NCBI GenBank assembly: GCA_030148335.1
Contig: JASBTQ010000020.1
Span: 1-43,725, forward strand
Direction: 5' to 3'
Source of the DNA: Allomuricauda sp.
GTDB lineage: Bacteria; Bacteroidota; Bacteroidia; Flavobacteriales; Flavobacteriaceae
DNA length: 43,725 nucleotides
Both the position numbers and the translations under genes were made by a program. The notes beneath the pieces are model-generated. The model was not told the DNA's origin and made no database searches. It worked only from the letters and a program-made list of their open reading frames with translations. Shown here piece after piece: positions 15,465 through 23,886 of the stretch. Each line of letters begins with the position of its first letter. Position 1 is the stretch's first letter.

Positions 15465-16013
15465 ATGAGTTCAAAAAAAGGAAAAGTTCAGGAATTGATC
15501 CAAGAGAAGTTGCTCGATGAGCGCAAGATATTTTTATGGGGACAGGTAGATGATGATTCTGCCAAGCATGTCATAGACCGTTTGCTCTATTTGGATCTTC
15601 AGAACCATAAGGAAATCCAGTTGATCATCAACAGTCCAGGAGGTTATGTGACCTCCGGCTTTGCCATTTATGACACCATCAAACAGATCAAAAGTCCGGT
15701 TTCCACTGTTTGTAGTGGATTGGCGGCCTCCATGGGGTCCATTCTTTTGTCCGTGGGCGAAAAGGGGAGAAGGTTTATCCAGCCCCATGCGCGCGTGATG
15801 ATCCACCAGCCCAGTGGCGGTGCAAGGGGACAAGCATCCAATATAGAGATACAGGCCAAGGAGATTGTAAAGACCAAAGAACTGGGAGCCCGCATCTTGG
15901 CGGACAATTGTGGACAATCTTTCGAAAAGGTCATGAAAGATTTTGACCGTGATTACTGGATGGGTGCCGAGGAATCCCTTGAGTATGGTATTGTGGATGG
16001 GATCTTGAAATAA
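15465..16013 (+). CDS. clpP: ATP-dependent Clp protease proteolytic subunit (ClpP family)
   Basis: 182 residues, slightly shorter than E. coli ClpP. The triad is visible: Ser89 in GLAASMGS, His114 in RVMIHQPSGG and Asp163 in FDRDYWM. The substrate-binding strand NSPGGYVTSGFAIYD is present. The protein forms the barrel peptidase fed by ClpX or ClpA-type unfoldases. No unfoldase gene or trigger factor lies nearby, which suggests that this is a stand-alone second ClpP rather than the clpP-clpX operon copy (inference). A strong terminator follows. Confidence 0.93.
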   Translation: MSSKKGKVQELIQEKLLDERKIFLWGQVDDDSAKHVIDRLLYLDLQNHKEIQLIINSPGGYVTSGFAIYDTIKQIKSPVSTVCSGLAASMGSILLSVGEKGRRFIQPHARVMIHQPSGGARGQASNIEIQAKEIVKTKELGARILADNCGQSFEKVMKDFDRDYWMGAEESLEYGIVDGILK

Positions 16014-16033
16014 AGACACATACCCTAAAAGGG

Positions 16034-16070
16034 AAAAAGTCCTTCGCAAATTTTTGAGAAGGACTTTTTT
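16034..16070 (+). terminator. Rho-independent terminator after clpP
   Basis: A perfect 12-base stem, AAAAAGTCCTTC (16034-16045) with GAAGGACTTTTT (16058-16069), has a 12-base loop and ends in a T run. The following 16071-16283 is the kmo promoter region. Confidence 0.88.
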
Positions 16071-16242
16071 CATATATATGGACGCCGAAGCGGGATATTT
16101 GTAATATATACGGCTCGATTCGAGTAAAGGGATTTTCGAGGAATGTTAAAAATTCTTAAACCTTGTAGTGCGGTGGATTCCATCTTTCTTTTGCAAACTG
16201 GGATAATGCCATGGGTAGCAAGGGACACAAGTGAAAAATCCG

Positions 16243-16250
16243 TATTTTTG
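16243..16250 (+). promoter_or_regulatory. -7 element of kmo
   Basis: TATTTTTG, a full TAnnTTTG match, 33 bases before the ATG at 16284. Flanking bases (CG before, AA after) are the same as at the kynU -7 box. A -33 TTG is not seen. Confidence 0.4.
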
Positions 16251-16283
16251 AAGCTTAACTAGAATTGGCCCAAACGGGCATTT

Positions 16284-17633
16284 ATGGCACAGACTTCCAA
16301 AAATATAGCCATCATCGGTTCCGGATTGGTGGGCTCGCTCTTGGCAATTTATCTTAGAAAAAAAGGACATTCCGTTACAGTTTTTGATAGAAGGCCCGAT
16401 ATCCGGACCATAAAATTTTCTGGCCGTTCCATCAATTTGGCCATGAGCAACAGGGGGTGGCGTTCCCTCAAAAAAGTAGGACTGGAAGAAAAGATTAAGG
16501 AAATAGGCATTCCTTTGGACAAGCGAGCCATGCACGTCAACGACAAGCCCGTCTATTTTCAGAAATATGGGATGGAAGGGGAGGCCATTTGGTCCATATC
16601 CAGGGGAATCCTGAACAAGCGAATGATCGATTTGGCGGAAGAAGAAGGTACTGAGTTCCGCTTCAATGAAAAAGTATGGGACATTGATCTCCCCACAGCA
16701 CGATTATATACGGGCGAATCCGAAAAAGGGGAATGGAAGGAGTATCAGTACGATCTTGTGTTCGGCTGTGATGGGGCATTCTCAAGGGTCAGACACAAGA
16801 TGCAGCGCCAGAGTAGGTTCGATTATTCCCAGGATTTTATAGATGTGGGCTACAAGGAACTTACCATTCCGGCCAATGAGGACGGCACCCACAAATTGGA
16901 CAAAAACTCGTTCCACATATGGCCAAGGGGACAGTTCATGCTTATCGCCATGCCCAATGTGGATGGCAGTTTTACCTGTACCCTCTTTTTACCATTTGAA
17001 GGAAAAGTGTCCTTTGAGAGCATAGCAACGGAAGATGATGCCCGTGCATTTTTCAAGGAGTATTTCCCCAATGTACGGAAGGATATCGAGGATCTGACCA
17101 AGGATTTTTTCAATAACCCCACAAGTGCCATGGTGACCATGAAGTGCTATCCATGGACCTATTGGAACAAAGTGGCCCTGATTGGGGATTCCGCCCATGC
17201 CATTGTGCCATTTTATGGACAGGGCATGAATGCGGGCTTTGAGGACATTTATATGCTCGACAAATTGATGGAAACCCACGGGGACGATTGGGACACCATT
17301 TTTTCGACCTATCAAAAAGAGCGTAAACCCAACGCCGATGCGATTGCGGAGCTCAGTTACAGAAATTTTGTGGAGATGAGCAGTAAAACGGCCGACCCGA
17401 AGTTTCTATTGCAAAAAAAGATAGAGAAGCATTTTGCGGCAAAGCACCCTGAGAAGTGGATTCCGGTCTATAGCAGGGTCACATTTTCCGAAAGACCCTA
17501 TGCGGAGGCATTGGCCATTGGGGACCAGCAGGAAAAAATCATGAAGGAGGTGATGCGAATGCCCCATATCGAAGAAAAATGGGACTCCCAGGAAGTGGAG
17601 GACAAGATATTGCAACTGTTGGGGGAAGAATAA
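16284..17633 (+). CDS. kmo: Kynurenine 3-monooxygenase
   Basis: 449 residues, the family length. FAD-dependent aromatic hydroxylase that turns L-kynurenine into 3-hydroxykynurenine using NADPH and O2 (EC 1.14.13.9). The FAD Rossmann motif IIGSGLVGSLLAIYLRKKGH is at residues 10-29, followed by the acidic residue in VTVFDRRPD. GRSINLAMSNRGW is typical of KMO, FGCDGAFSRVRHKM is the second FAD/NADPH motif, and LIGDSAHAIVPFYGQGMNAGFED is the GD motif. Its product is the preferred substrate of the KynU encoded at 8809. The gene seems monocistronic, with its own promoter element and terminator. Confidence 0.96.
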   Translation: MAQTSKNIAIIGSGLVGSLLAIYLRKKGHSVTVFDRRPDIRTIKFSGRSINLAMSNRGWRSLKKVGLEEKIKEIGIPLDKRAMHVNDKPVYFQKYGMEGEAIWSISRGILNKRMIDLAEEEGTEFRFNEKVWDIDLPTARLYTGESEKGEWKEYQYDLVFGCDGAFSRVRHKMQRQSRFDYSQDFIDVGYKELTIPANEDGTHKLDKNSFHIWPRGQFMLIAMPNVDGSFTCTLFLPFEGKVSFESIATEDDARAFFKEYFPNVRKDIEDLTKDFFNNPTSAMVTMKCYPWTYWNKVALIGDSAHAIVPFYGQGMNAGFEDIYMLDKLMETHGDDWDTIFSTYQKERKPNADAIAELSYRNFVEMSSKTADPKFLLQKKIEKHFAAKHPEKWIPVYSRVTFSERPYAEALAIGDQQEKIMKEVMRMPHIEEKWDSQEVEDKILQLLGEE

Positions 17634-17651
17634 AGCAAAATATAAACCAAC

Positions 17652-17680
17652 AAAAAAGCCACTCAAAGAGTGACTTTTTT
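17652..17680. terminator. Bidirectional terminator between kmo and the convergent coiled-coil gene
   Basis: AAAAAAGCCACTC (17652-17664) pairs with GAGTGACTTTTTT (17668-17680) with one C/A mismatch and a three-base loop. The A run gives a T run on the other strand, so it can serve both convergent genes. Confidence 0.85.
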
Positions 17681-17700
17681 GTTATCTGGTGAAAATGCAA

Positions 17701-18480
17701 TTAAAACTTAGCGAAAAGTTCTTGCATTTTTTCCTGTTCTTCCTCGGCCAAAAGTGGGTCGACCAAAATCCTGCCACTGTGCTCATCGGTGATGATTTTC
17801 TTGCGGGAAGCAATCTCTACCTGTACCTGTGGTGGGATGGTGAAGAAAGAACCTCCTGAGGCCCCACGCTCCACGGCAACCACGGCAAGACCGTTTTTCA
17901 CATTGAGGCGAATCCTTTTGTAGGCTTGCACCAATCTGTCCTCGATCTTGTCCTCGTATTCCTCTGATTTCTTCAGAAGGGCTTTTTCCTCTTTTTCGGT
18001 CTCGGCCAGAATAGCGTCCAATTCCCCTTTTTTATGCTTAAGGTGTCCCTCACGCTCGGTCAGTTTGTCCTTGGTCTGGGCAATCACCTCTTTTTTCTGC
18101 TCAATCTGCACCTTGAACTCCTTGATGTTCTTCTCGGCCAATTGGATCTCGAGTTCTTGGAACTCCACCTCCTTGGTCAACGAATTGAACTCACGGCTGT
18201 TCCTAACGTTCTTCTGCTGCTCGTTGTATTTTTTGATGAGTGTCTTGGACTCATCGATAAGGTTTTTCTTGGCAGTTATCTCAAAATTGATGGTCTCAAG
18301 ATCAGTCTTCAACTTGTCCAACCTGGTCTTAAGGCCATGGACCTCATCTTCCAGATCCTGTACTTCCAAAGGCAGTTCGCCCCTAATGTTGCGTATTTCA
18401 TCAACCCTGGAATCGATAAGCTGCAAATCGTACAGAGCTCTCAATTTTTCCTCCACGGTGCTTTCTTTCTTGTTCGCCAT
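17701..18480 (-). CDS. Coiled-coil protein of the C4 zinc-ribbon (DUF164/CT398) family, ribbon cysteines lost
   Basis: 259 residues. Residues of about 10-180 form a long antiparallel coiled coil rich in E and K. The C-terminal region has the family layout, but where relatives have CGGC and C-x2-CGR this protein reads GASGGSFFTIPPQ and TDEHSGRILVDP, so all four zinc cysteines are replaced by Ser or Asp. The rest of the domain (VAVERG, IPPQVQVEIASRKKII) is kept, so the fold is probably stable without metal. The role of the family is uncertain; some members are linked to secretion or flagella. Six bases separate it from the upstream Nif3-like gene, so the two form an operon. Confidence 0.88.
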   Translation of the reverse strand: MANKKESTVEEKLRALYDLQLIDSRVDEIRNIRGELPLEVQDLEDEVHGLKTRLDKLKTDLETINFEITAKKNLIDESKTLIKKYNEQQKNVRNSREFNSLTKEVEFQELEIQLAEKNIKEFKVQIEQKKEVIAQTKDKLTEREGHLKHKKGELDAILAETEKEEKALLKKSEEYEDKIEDRLVQAYKRIRLNVKNGLAVVAVERGASGGSFFTIPPQVQVEIASRKKIITDEHSGRILVDPLLAEEEQEKMQELFAKF

Positions 18481-18486
18481 ATAATT

Positions 18487-19581
18487 TTATAGATACTTGA
18501 TGGGATTCGTAATACTCTCTGATAAAGCGACTGCAAAATTAGGAATTTTTTTTGTAAGATGATCAACCAATAAATCTTTTGTAAACTGCTCACTTTCAAA
18601 GTGCCCAATATCGGCGATGACGATTTGGTCCTCCGCCTCAAAAAACTGGTGGTATTTAACGTCCGAGGTGATGAAAACATCGGCTCCGGCACGCTTGGCC
18701 GCTGAAATGGCAAAGGCTCCACTACCCCCCAACACGGCCACCTTCCTCACCTTTTTTTCCAATAAGCGGGAGTGTCTCACCACAGATGCTCCCATCCGCT
18801 CTTTCGCCATAAGCAAAAATTCCCTCTCTTCCATCTCTTTTTCCAAAGTCCCGACCATGCCCATACCCATGTCTTGGTTGGTGTTTTCCAAGGTAACCAC
18901 TTCATGGGCCACTTCCTCATATGGGTGGGCCTCAAAAAGGGCTTCCAGTATTTTATTTTCCTTTTCAAAGGAGTACATCACATTGATCTGTGTTTCCTTT
19001 TCAAAATGGACCTCCCCGATTTTCCCAACGGTTGGGTTGGAATTGTTCCCCGCCTTGAAACTTCCGGTGCCCTCGAGGCTGTAACTACAGTTGCTATACT
19101 TGCCGATTTCGCCTGCCCCAACGGCAAAAAGTGCATTTTTTACCTTCTCGGCATCTTTTAAAGGGGCATAGGTGGTCAGCTTTTTGATGGCCCCTTTTCG
19201 GGAGATAAGAATCTTTGGGTTTTTGATGTCCAATACCTCACAGATTTTTGCATTCACGCCCATAATGCTGTTGTCCAGGGCAGTGTGCATGCTGTAGATG
19301 GCAATGTTGTGGGCAACGGCCTTCATCACCACCCGCTCCACATAGGTGCTTCCGGTAAGTTTTTTGAGACCCCCGAAGATGATGGGATGAAAGCTCACGA
19401 TCATATTGTATTTCTTCTCAATGGCTTCGTCCACTACATTTTCAAGAGTGTCCAAAGTCACTAAAACGCCGTTGACGGCCATGTTCGGGTTTCCCACCAA
19501 TAGTCCCACGTTGTCAAAATCCTCGGCATGTGCCAAGGGAGCAAGCTCTTCGAGTATTTTTGTGATCTCCTGTACGGTCAT
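18487..19581 (-). CDS. Nif3-like dinuclear metal centre hexameric protein
   Basis: 364 residues, the long form with a PII/CutA-like domain inserted between the two halves. The N-terminal half has EDFDNVGLLVGNP and MIVSFHPIIFGGLKKLTG, with a metal-binding His. The C-terminal half has VAVLGGSGAFAISAAKRAGADVFITSDVKYHQFFEAE and DIGHFESE, which carry the remaining His/Glu metal ligands. The family (NIF3/YbgI/DUF34) binds two metal ions in a hexamer; GTP cyclohydrolase-like or metal-chaperone roles have been proposed, without agreement. The minus strand shows a TTG and a near -7 box (TATCTTTA) spaced by 18 bases upstream. It is divergent from lpxK. Confidence 0.93.
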   Translation of the reverse strand: MTVQEITKILEELAPLAHAEDFDNVGLLVGNPNMAVNGVLVTLDTLENVVDEAIEKKYNMIVSFHPIIFGGLKKLTGSTYVERVVMKAVAHNIAIYSMHTALDNSIMGVNAKICEVLDIKNPKILISRKGAIKKLTTYAPLKDAEKVKNALFAVGAGEIGKYSNCSYSLEGTGSFKAGNNSNPTVGKIGEVHFEKETQINVMYSFEKENKILEALFEAHPYEEVAHEVVTLENTNQDMGMGMVGTLEKEMEEREFLLMAKERMGASVVRHSRLLEKKVRKVAVLGGSGAFAISAAKRAGADVFITSDVKYHQFFEAEDQIVIADIGHFESEQFTKDLLVDHLTKKIPNFAVALSESITNPIKYL

Positions 19582-19600
19582 TTTAAAATTCTTAAACGCC

Positions 19601-19629
19601 TAAAGATAAAATATTATATTTTCGTTCAA
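19601..19629 (-). promoter_or_regulatory. Promoter of the Nif3-like/coiled-coil operon
   Basis: On the minus strand, TTG (plus-strand 19627-19629) is followed after 18 bases by TATCTTTA (plus-strand 19601-19608), one base off TAnnTTTG. The leader to the ATG at 19581 is about 13 bases. The -33 box touches the lpxK start codon on the other strand. Confidence 0.4.
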
Positions 19630-20627
19630 TGCAGCAATTGCTCCGTAAAATAGCATTCCCGTTTTCACTGATCTATGCCTTGGTGGTCCACTTAAGAAAT
19701 GCACTCTATGATGTGGGGATCTTTACCTCTGTTTACTATGGAACACCCACCATTTGTGTGGGCAACCTGAGCGTTGGGGGGACGGGAAAGACGCCCATGA
19801 CAGAATATCTGATCCGCATGTTACAAGACCATCGGGTGGCCGTGCTGAGCAGGGGATACAAACGGCAGTCCAAAGGATTTGTATTGGCCACCCCCCACAC
19901 TGGGGTCCTGGAGCTTGGGGACGAACCCTATCAATTGAAAGAGAAGTTCCCGAACGTGGCCGTAGCGGTGGATGCGGACAGGCGAAACGGCATTGCCCAA
20001 CTGGAGGATTTCGTAAGGCCAGAGGTGATCATCTTGGACGATGCCTTTCAGCACAGGCGGGTAAAACCTGTATTTTCCATTCTCCTTACCATGTACAATG
20101 CGCTTTATGTGGATGATTGGTATTTGCCCACAGGAAATTTGAGGGATGCTAAAAAGGAAGCCCAAAGGGCGGATGTCATTATTGCGACCAAGTGTCCGGC
20201 CAATTTATCCGGTGTCGAACGGGAGCAAATTGCAAAGAGGTTGAGGGCCAATGCCAATCAACAAGTACTGTTTGCCACTTTGGAATACCACAACGAGGTG
20301 ACCGATGGCAGGGGAAAAAAAATGGAATTGTTGGAACTGAAGGGGAAACAGGTCGCCTTGGTCACTGGGATAGCATCACCGGGACCCCTTGTGAATCATC
20401 TGGCTTCATTGGGCATCCAGTTCGAGCATTTTGAATTTGGGGACCACCACCATTTTACGGACAAGGAAATCGAGAGGTTCAAGGACCATGAAGTGGTATT
20501 GACCACTGAAAAGGATTTTGTGCGACTGGAAGGCCGATTGAAAAACCTTTTTTATGTGCAGATAGCCCACAGTTTTGATGCTGGCGATAAGGCCACACTG
20601 GAAAAAATGATAAAAAAGCTGGTTTAG
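19629..20627 (+). CDS. lpxK: Tetraacyldisaccharide 4'-kinase
   Basis: 332 residues. Membrane-bound kinase that phosphorylates the 4' position of the lipid A disaccharide precursor (EC 2.7.1.130). The N-terminal membrane helix (FPFSLIYALVVHLRNALYD) is followed by the P-loop GGTGKT at residues 50-55. The motifs LSRGYKRQSKG, GDEPYQL, VAVDADR and ILDDAFQHR are all diagnostic of LpxK. It shows a Gram-negative envelope with lipid A. The neighbours on this strand are unrelated. Its stop interlocks with that of the convergent histidine kinase (TTAG at 20624-20627). Confidence 0.96.
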   Translation: MQQLLRKIAFPFSLIYALVVHLRNALYDVGIFTSVYYGTPTICVGNLSVGGTGKTPMTEYLIRMLQDHRVAVLSRGYKRQSKGFVLATPHTGVLELGDEPYQLKEKFPNVAVAVDADRRNGIAQLEDFVRPEVIILDDAFQHRRVKPVFSILLTMYNALYVDDWYLPTGNLRDAKKEAQRADVIIATKCPANLSGVEREQIAKRLRANANQQVLFATLEYHNEVTDGRGKKMELLELKGKQVALVTGIASPGPLVNHLASLGIQFEHFEFGDHHHFTDKEIERFKDHEVVLTTEKDFVRLEGRLKNLFYVQIAHSFDAGDKATLEKMIKKLV

Positions 20628-22828
20628 ATCTCGCCTATGGAGCCTTGCATCCTTTTTTTGAAGATGTTTTCCCCAATTTTTTGATAGAAGACCTCAGGCT
20701 TGAAGGGCTTGGTCACCACATCATTACAGCCAGCTTGGTAAAAACTCTCGAGGCTATCGTCCAATGAAATGGCAGTGAGGGCAATGATGGGGATGTCCTG
20801 ATCGAACTTCCGGATCTGTCTTGTAGCTTCCTCCCCACTGATCCCGGGCATGTGTATGTCCATTAAAATGGCATCATAGGTATTGTTCTTGGCCAAATCG
20901 ATAGCTTCGTTACCGTTGTTGGCAATATCGCAGCTGATCTCTTTCTTGTTGAGCATCTTTTTGGTGATGACCTGGTTGATCTTGTTGTCCTCAACGACCA
21001 ATACATGTAACCCGCTGAAATCAAATTCTTCCGGATTCAGTTCAAAGGAAAGTTCGTCCAGAGCCTTGCTGTCACATTTTAGGTCCATTTCAAAAAAGAA
21101 GGAGCTGCCGTGTCCCAACTCACTTTCCAAATGGATGGTACTGCCAAATAGGCCCAAAAGACTCTTTACGATGGTAAGGCCCAGGCCTGTTCCCCCATAC
21201 TCGCGGTTGATCTGGATGGATCCCTGTTCAAAACTGTCGAAAATGTGCTGTTGCTGTTCATCGGAAATCCCGATGCCGTTGTCCCTCACTTCAAAATAGA
21301 GTTTCACTTGGTCCTCTTCTTTTCTGAGCAACTTTGCAATGACCTCCACTTTACCATTTTTGGTGAATTTTAGGGCGTTGCCCACCAAGTTCATGAATAT
21401 CTGGGAAAGTTTTATAGGGTCGCCAAGAAGATGCGTTGGTATGTTGGGGTCATAATCCAAGATCAACTTGGTCTTCTTCTCGTTGGCATTCTGTTGAAGG
21501 GAGTCCACTACATCCGTGAGTACCTTGTTCAGTTTGAACTCAATGCTGAGAGGCTCCAACTTGTCGGCGTCGATCTTGTTGATCTGCAAGATATCATTGA
21601 TGAAGTTCAACAGGTATTCCCCAGAGAATTTCAATGACTTCAAATGTTCTTTTTGGTGTTCCGAAGGGTTTTCCTCCAAAAGCAGATGGGTGAGCCCGGT
21701 CACGGCATAGAGCGGTGTTCGGAGCTCATGGGTCACAGTGGACAAGAAATTCGTTTTGGCCTCCATGGCGGAAACCGCGGCATCACGGGCCAGCTCCAGT
21801 TCCTTGTTCTTGGTATACAGAAGATCGTTCGTCTTTAATTTGATCTGGTTGTTCCTGAAAAGGGAGACGGCCAATAGGGAGATAATGGTCAAAAATGCCG
21901 AAGTCAATATGGCGGTGATCTCAGATCGGTTCTTGGATTCGCTCAGTTCCTCATTTTTGGCCTGTAGTTTGTTCAGCTCGGTCATTTGGTGCTCAAACCG
22001 GATCTTGTCGGCGGTAGCAATGTCCAATTTGGCCTTTTCTATGTTGAAAATGGAATCCTTGATGCGTTCCAGCTTCTTGGTGTAGAAGAGCGATTCATCA
22101 TAACGTCCCATTTTTTCATAAATGCCGGACAATTGTTCATAGGCGTTCTTCACCTCTTTGGCAAACCCGTGTTTTTCTGCCAGTTCCAAGGTGGCCTTGG
22201 AGTGGATGATGCCTTCTTCCAGATCATTCAGGATGATGCTGATCGCGGCCAATTGAAGGTTGGCCTTGGTGGCAAGGTAGGCCCGTTCCTTGTCGTCTGA
22301 GTTGACGATCAACGCATTCAGGTTTTTGATGGCGTTCTCGTAATTGGTGATGTTGGTGTAGATGTACGCCTCCAAAAGAAGAATGTTGTTGCCGAGGTTC
22401 CTGTTGTTGCTGAGCTTTTTGGATTCTTCCAATAATTTCAGTGCCTGGAAATTGTTGCCTTCATCAAAACGGAGGGCAGCATCCAAATAGAGGTGGAAGG
22501 CCTGTCCGTAGGAATAGGAAATGTCCCGCAGGAGAATGTTGGCCCTATCCCAATAAAAAAGGGCCGTTTCCCTATCTCCTTCCTCTAGGAACAGTCGGGC
22601 ATATTGGTGGTAGATGTCGAGCAGTAATTTCGCATCTTCATTGCTTTCCGCAATGTTGGCAGCCTCATCTAGGGTTTGGAGTGCTTTGTCCACCTTGTTC
22701 TGGTGCCTGTAGTCCATGAAGTTGTCAAAGATGGACTGGATCTTACTGGTGGAACTGGCATCGTTTTGACCAAAAGAAGCTTGTGTGCATATTATGATGC
22801 ACAAGATAAGGAGCGTTTTTACGCCCAT
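20624..22828 (-). CDS. Hybrid sensor histidine kinase/response regulator with TPR sensor
   Basis: 734 residues. The ATG at 22828 gives signal peptide MGVKTLLILCIIICTQASFG; a longer in-frame reading would overlap gap. Order of parts: periplasmic TPR-like helices (about 30-285), one membrane helix (about 304-326), a short coiled coil, HisKA with phospho-acceptor His367 in THELRTPLY, HATPase with N484 (N box), DNGIG at 516-520 and GTGLGL at 546-551, then a receiver domain with phospho-acceptor Asp667 in LMDIHMPG and the conserved Lys707 in TKPF. There is no separate output domain, so the signal must pass to another protein. It lies 23 bases after gap in the same direction, an unusual partner. 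The ligand is unknown. Confidence 0.93.
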   Translation of the reverse strand: MGVKTLLILCIIICTQASFGQNDASSTSKIQSIFDNFMDYRHQNKVDKALQTLDEAANIAESNEDAKLLLDIYHQYARLFLEEGDRETALFYWDRANILLRDISYSYGQAFHLYLDAALRFDEGNNFQALKLLEESKKLSNNRNLGNNILLLEAYIYTNITNYENAIKNLNALIVNSDDKERAYLATKANLQLAAISIILNDLEEGIIHSKATLELAEKHGFAKEVKNAYEQLSGIYEKMGRYDESLFYTKKLERIKDSIFNIEKAKLDIATADKIRFEHQMTELNKLQAKNEELSESKNRSEITAILTSAFLTIISLLAVSLFRNNQIKLKTNDLLYTKNKELELARDAAVSAMEAKTNFLSTVTHELRTPLYAVTGLTHLLLEENPSEHQKEHLKSLKFSGEYLLNFINDILQINKIDADKLEPLSIEFKLNKVLTDVVDSLQQNANEKKTKLILDYDPNIPTHLLGDPIKLSQIFMNLVGNALKFTKNGKVEVIAKLLRKEEDQVKLYFEVRDNGIGISDEQQQHIFDSFEQGSIQINREYGGTGLGLTIVKSLLGLFGSTIHLESELGHGSSFFFEMDLKCDSKALDELSFELNPEEFDFSGLHVLVVEDNKINQVITKKMLNKKEISCDIANNGNEAIDLAKNNTYDAILMDIHMPGISGEEATRQIRKFDQDIPIIALTAISLDDSLESFYQAGCNDVVTKPFKPEVFYQKIGENIFKKRMQGSIGEI

Positions 22829-22851
22829 CCAGTTGTGTTGCAAGCCTGAGG

Positions 22852-23862
22852 TCAAACGTAGTCTTTCTTTATAAGCAAAGCTATTAAATCGATAATTCTG
22901 GAGCAATATCCAGTTTCATTGTCATACCATCCAATGATCTTCACCATTTTGCCGATCACGGAGGTCATCAAAGAATCAAACGTACAAGAATGATAACTAT
23001 TGTTTATGTCGATGGAAACAATGGGATCTTCGGTGTAATGGAGTATGTTTTTTAACTCATTCTCGGCATATTCCTTAAAGGTAGCATTTATTTCGGCAAT
23101 GGATGTTTCCCTTTTCACATTGAAAGTGATGTCGGTTAGGGAGCCGTTGGGCACCGGCACCCTTATGCCGCATCCGCCGATGACATTGGAGAGTTCGGGG
23201 AAAATGCCCGTGAGTGCCTTTGCTGCTCCCGTGGTCGTTGGGATGATGGATTGTGAGGCCGCTCTGGCCCTTCTGAGGTCCCGGTGTGGCGCATCGTGCA
23301 GGTTTTGGTCCGAGGTGAAGGAGTGTATCGTGGTGATATACGCCTGTTCCACCCCGCAGAGCTCGTTGATCACCTTGATCATGGGGGCTGCGTTGTTGGT
23401 GGTGCAGGAGGCATTGGAGATGATGTGGTCGTCGGCTCCAATTATTTTCTCATTGACACCCAAAACCACCATTTTGATGGATTCATCCTCCGGCGGAACG
23501 GAAAGGACCACTTTTTTGGCCCCATTGGTCAAGTGATGCTGTAATTGTTCCCTTTTCTTGAATTTTCCGGTCGCTTCCACAACAAGATCCACTTCAAGGC
23601 TTTTCCAGTCTATTTCCTTGGGATGGTTTTGGTTCAATACCTGGACTGTCCGTCCATTTACGATAATTGAACTGCCCTCCGAACGGACATCCGCATGGAA
23701 GGTGCCGTGTATGCTGTCGTATTTCAACAAATGGGCCAGGGTTTTGGTATCCGCCAGATCGTTGATGGCAACCACTTGGATGTTCGGGTGCTTTTCCAGA
23801 AGCCTAAAAAGGGTCCTGCCGATACGTCCAAAGCCGTTGATACCTATTCTGATAATTTTCAT
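22852..23862 (-). CDS. gap: Type I glyceraldehyde-3-phosphate dehydrogenase
   Basis: 336 residues. NAD(P)-dependent oxidation of glyceraldehyde 3-phosphate to 1,3-bisphosphoglycerate. INGFGRIGR at the N-terminus is the dinucleotide motif, and Asp35 in VAINDLAD favours NAD. The active-site ASCTTN holds Cys153, and the partner His180 lies in TTIHSFT. SLTDITFNVKRETS and GWYDNETGY complete the family pattern. It lies 24 bases after lipA and 23 bases before the histidine kinase, in one apparent operon. Flavobacteria often carry more than one gap gene; whether this is the main glycolytic one cannot be told here. Confidence 0.95.
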   Translation of the reverse strand: MKIIRIGINGFGRIGRTLFRLLEKHPNIQVVAINDLADTKTLAHLLKYDSIHGTFHADVRSEGSSIIVNGRTVQVLNQNHPKEIDWKSLEVDLVVEATGKFKKREQLQHHLTNGAKKVVLSVPPEDESIKMVVLGVNEKIIGADDHIISNASCTTNNAAPMIKVINELCGVEQAYITTIHSFTSDQNLHDAPHRDLRRARAASQSIIPTTTGAAKALTGIFPELSNVIGGCGIRVPVPNGSLTDITFNVKRETSIAEINATFKEYAENELKNILHYTEDPIVSIDINNSYHSCTFDSLMTSVIGKMVKIIGWYDNETGYCSRIIDLIALLIKKDYV

Positions 23863-23886
23863 GATGGGATGGGGGAAGGTTAACGG

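Noticed and set aside
16113..16123. Small palindrome CTCGATTCGAG upstream of kmo as an operator
   Set aside because: Too short to tell from chance, not repeated near kynU, and about 120 bases from the -7 box.
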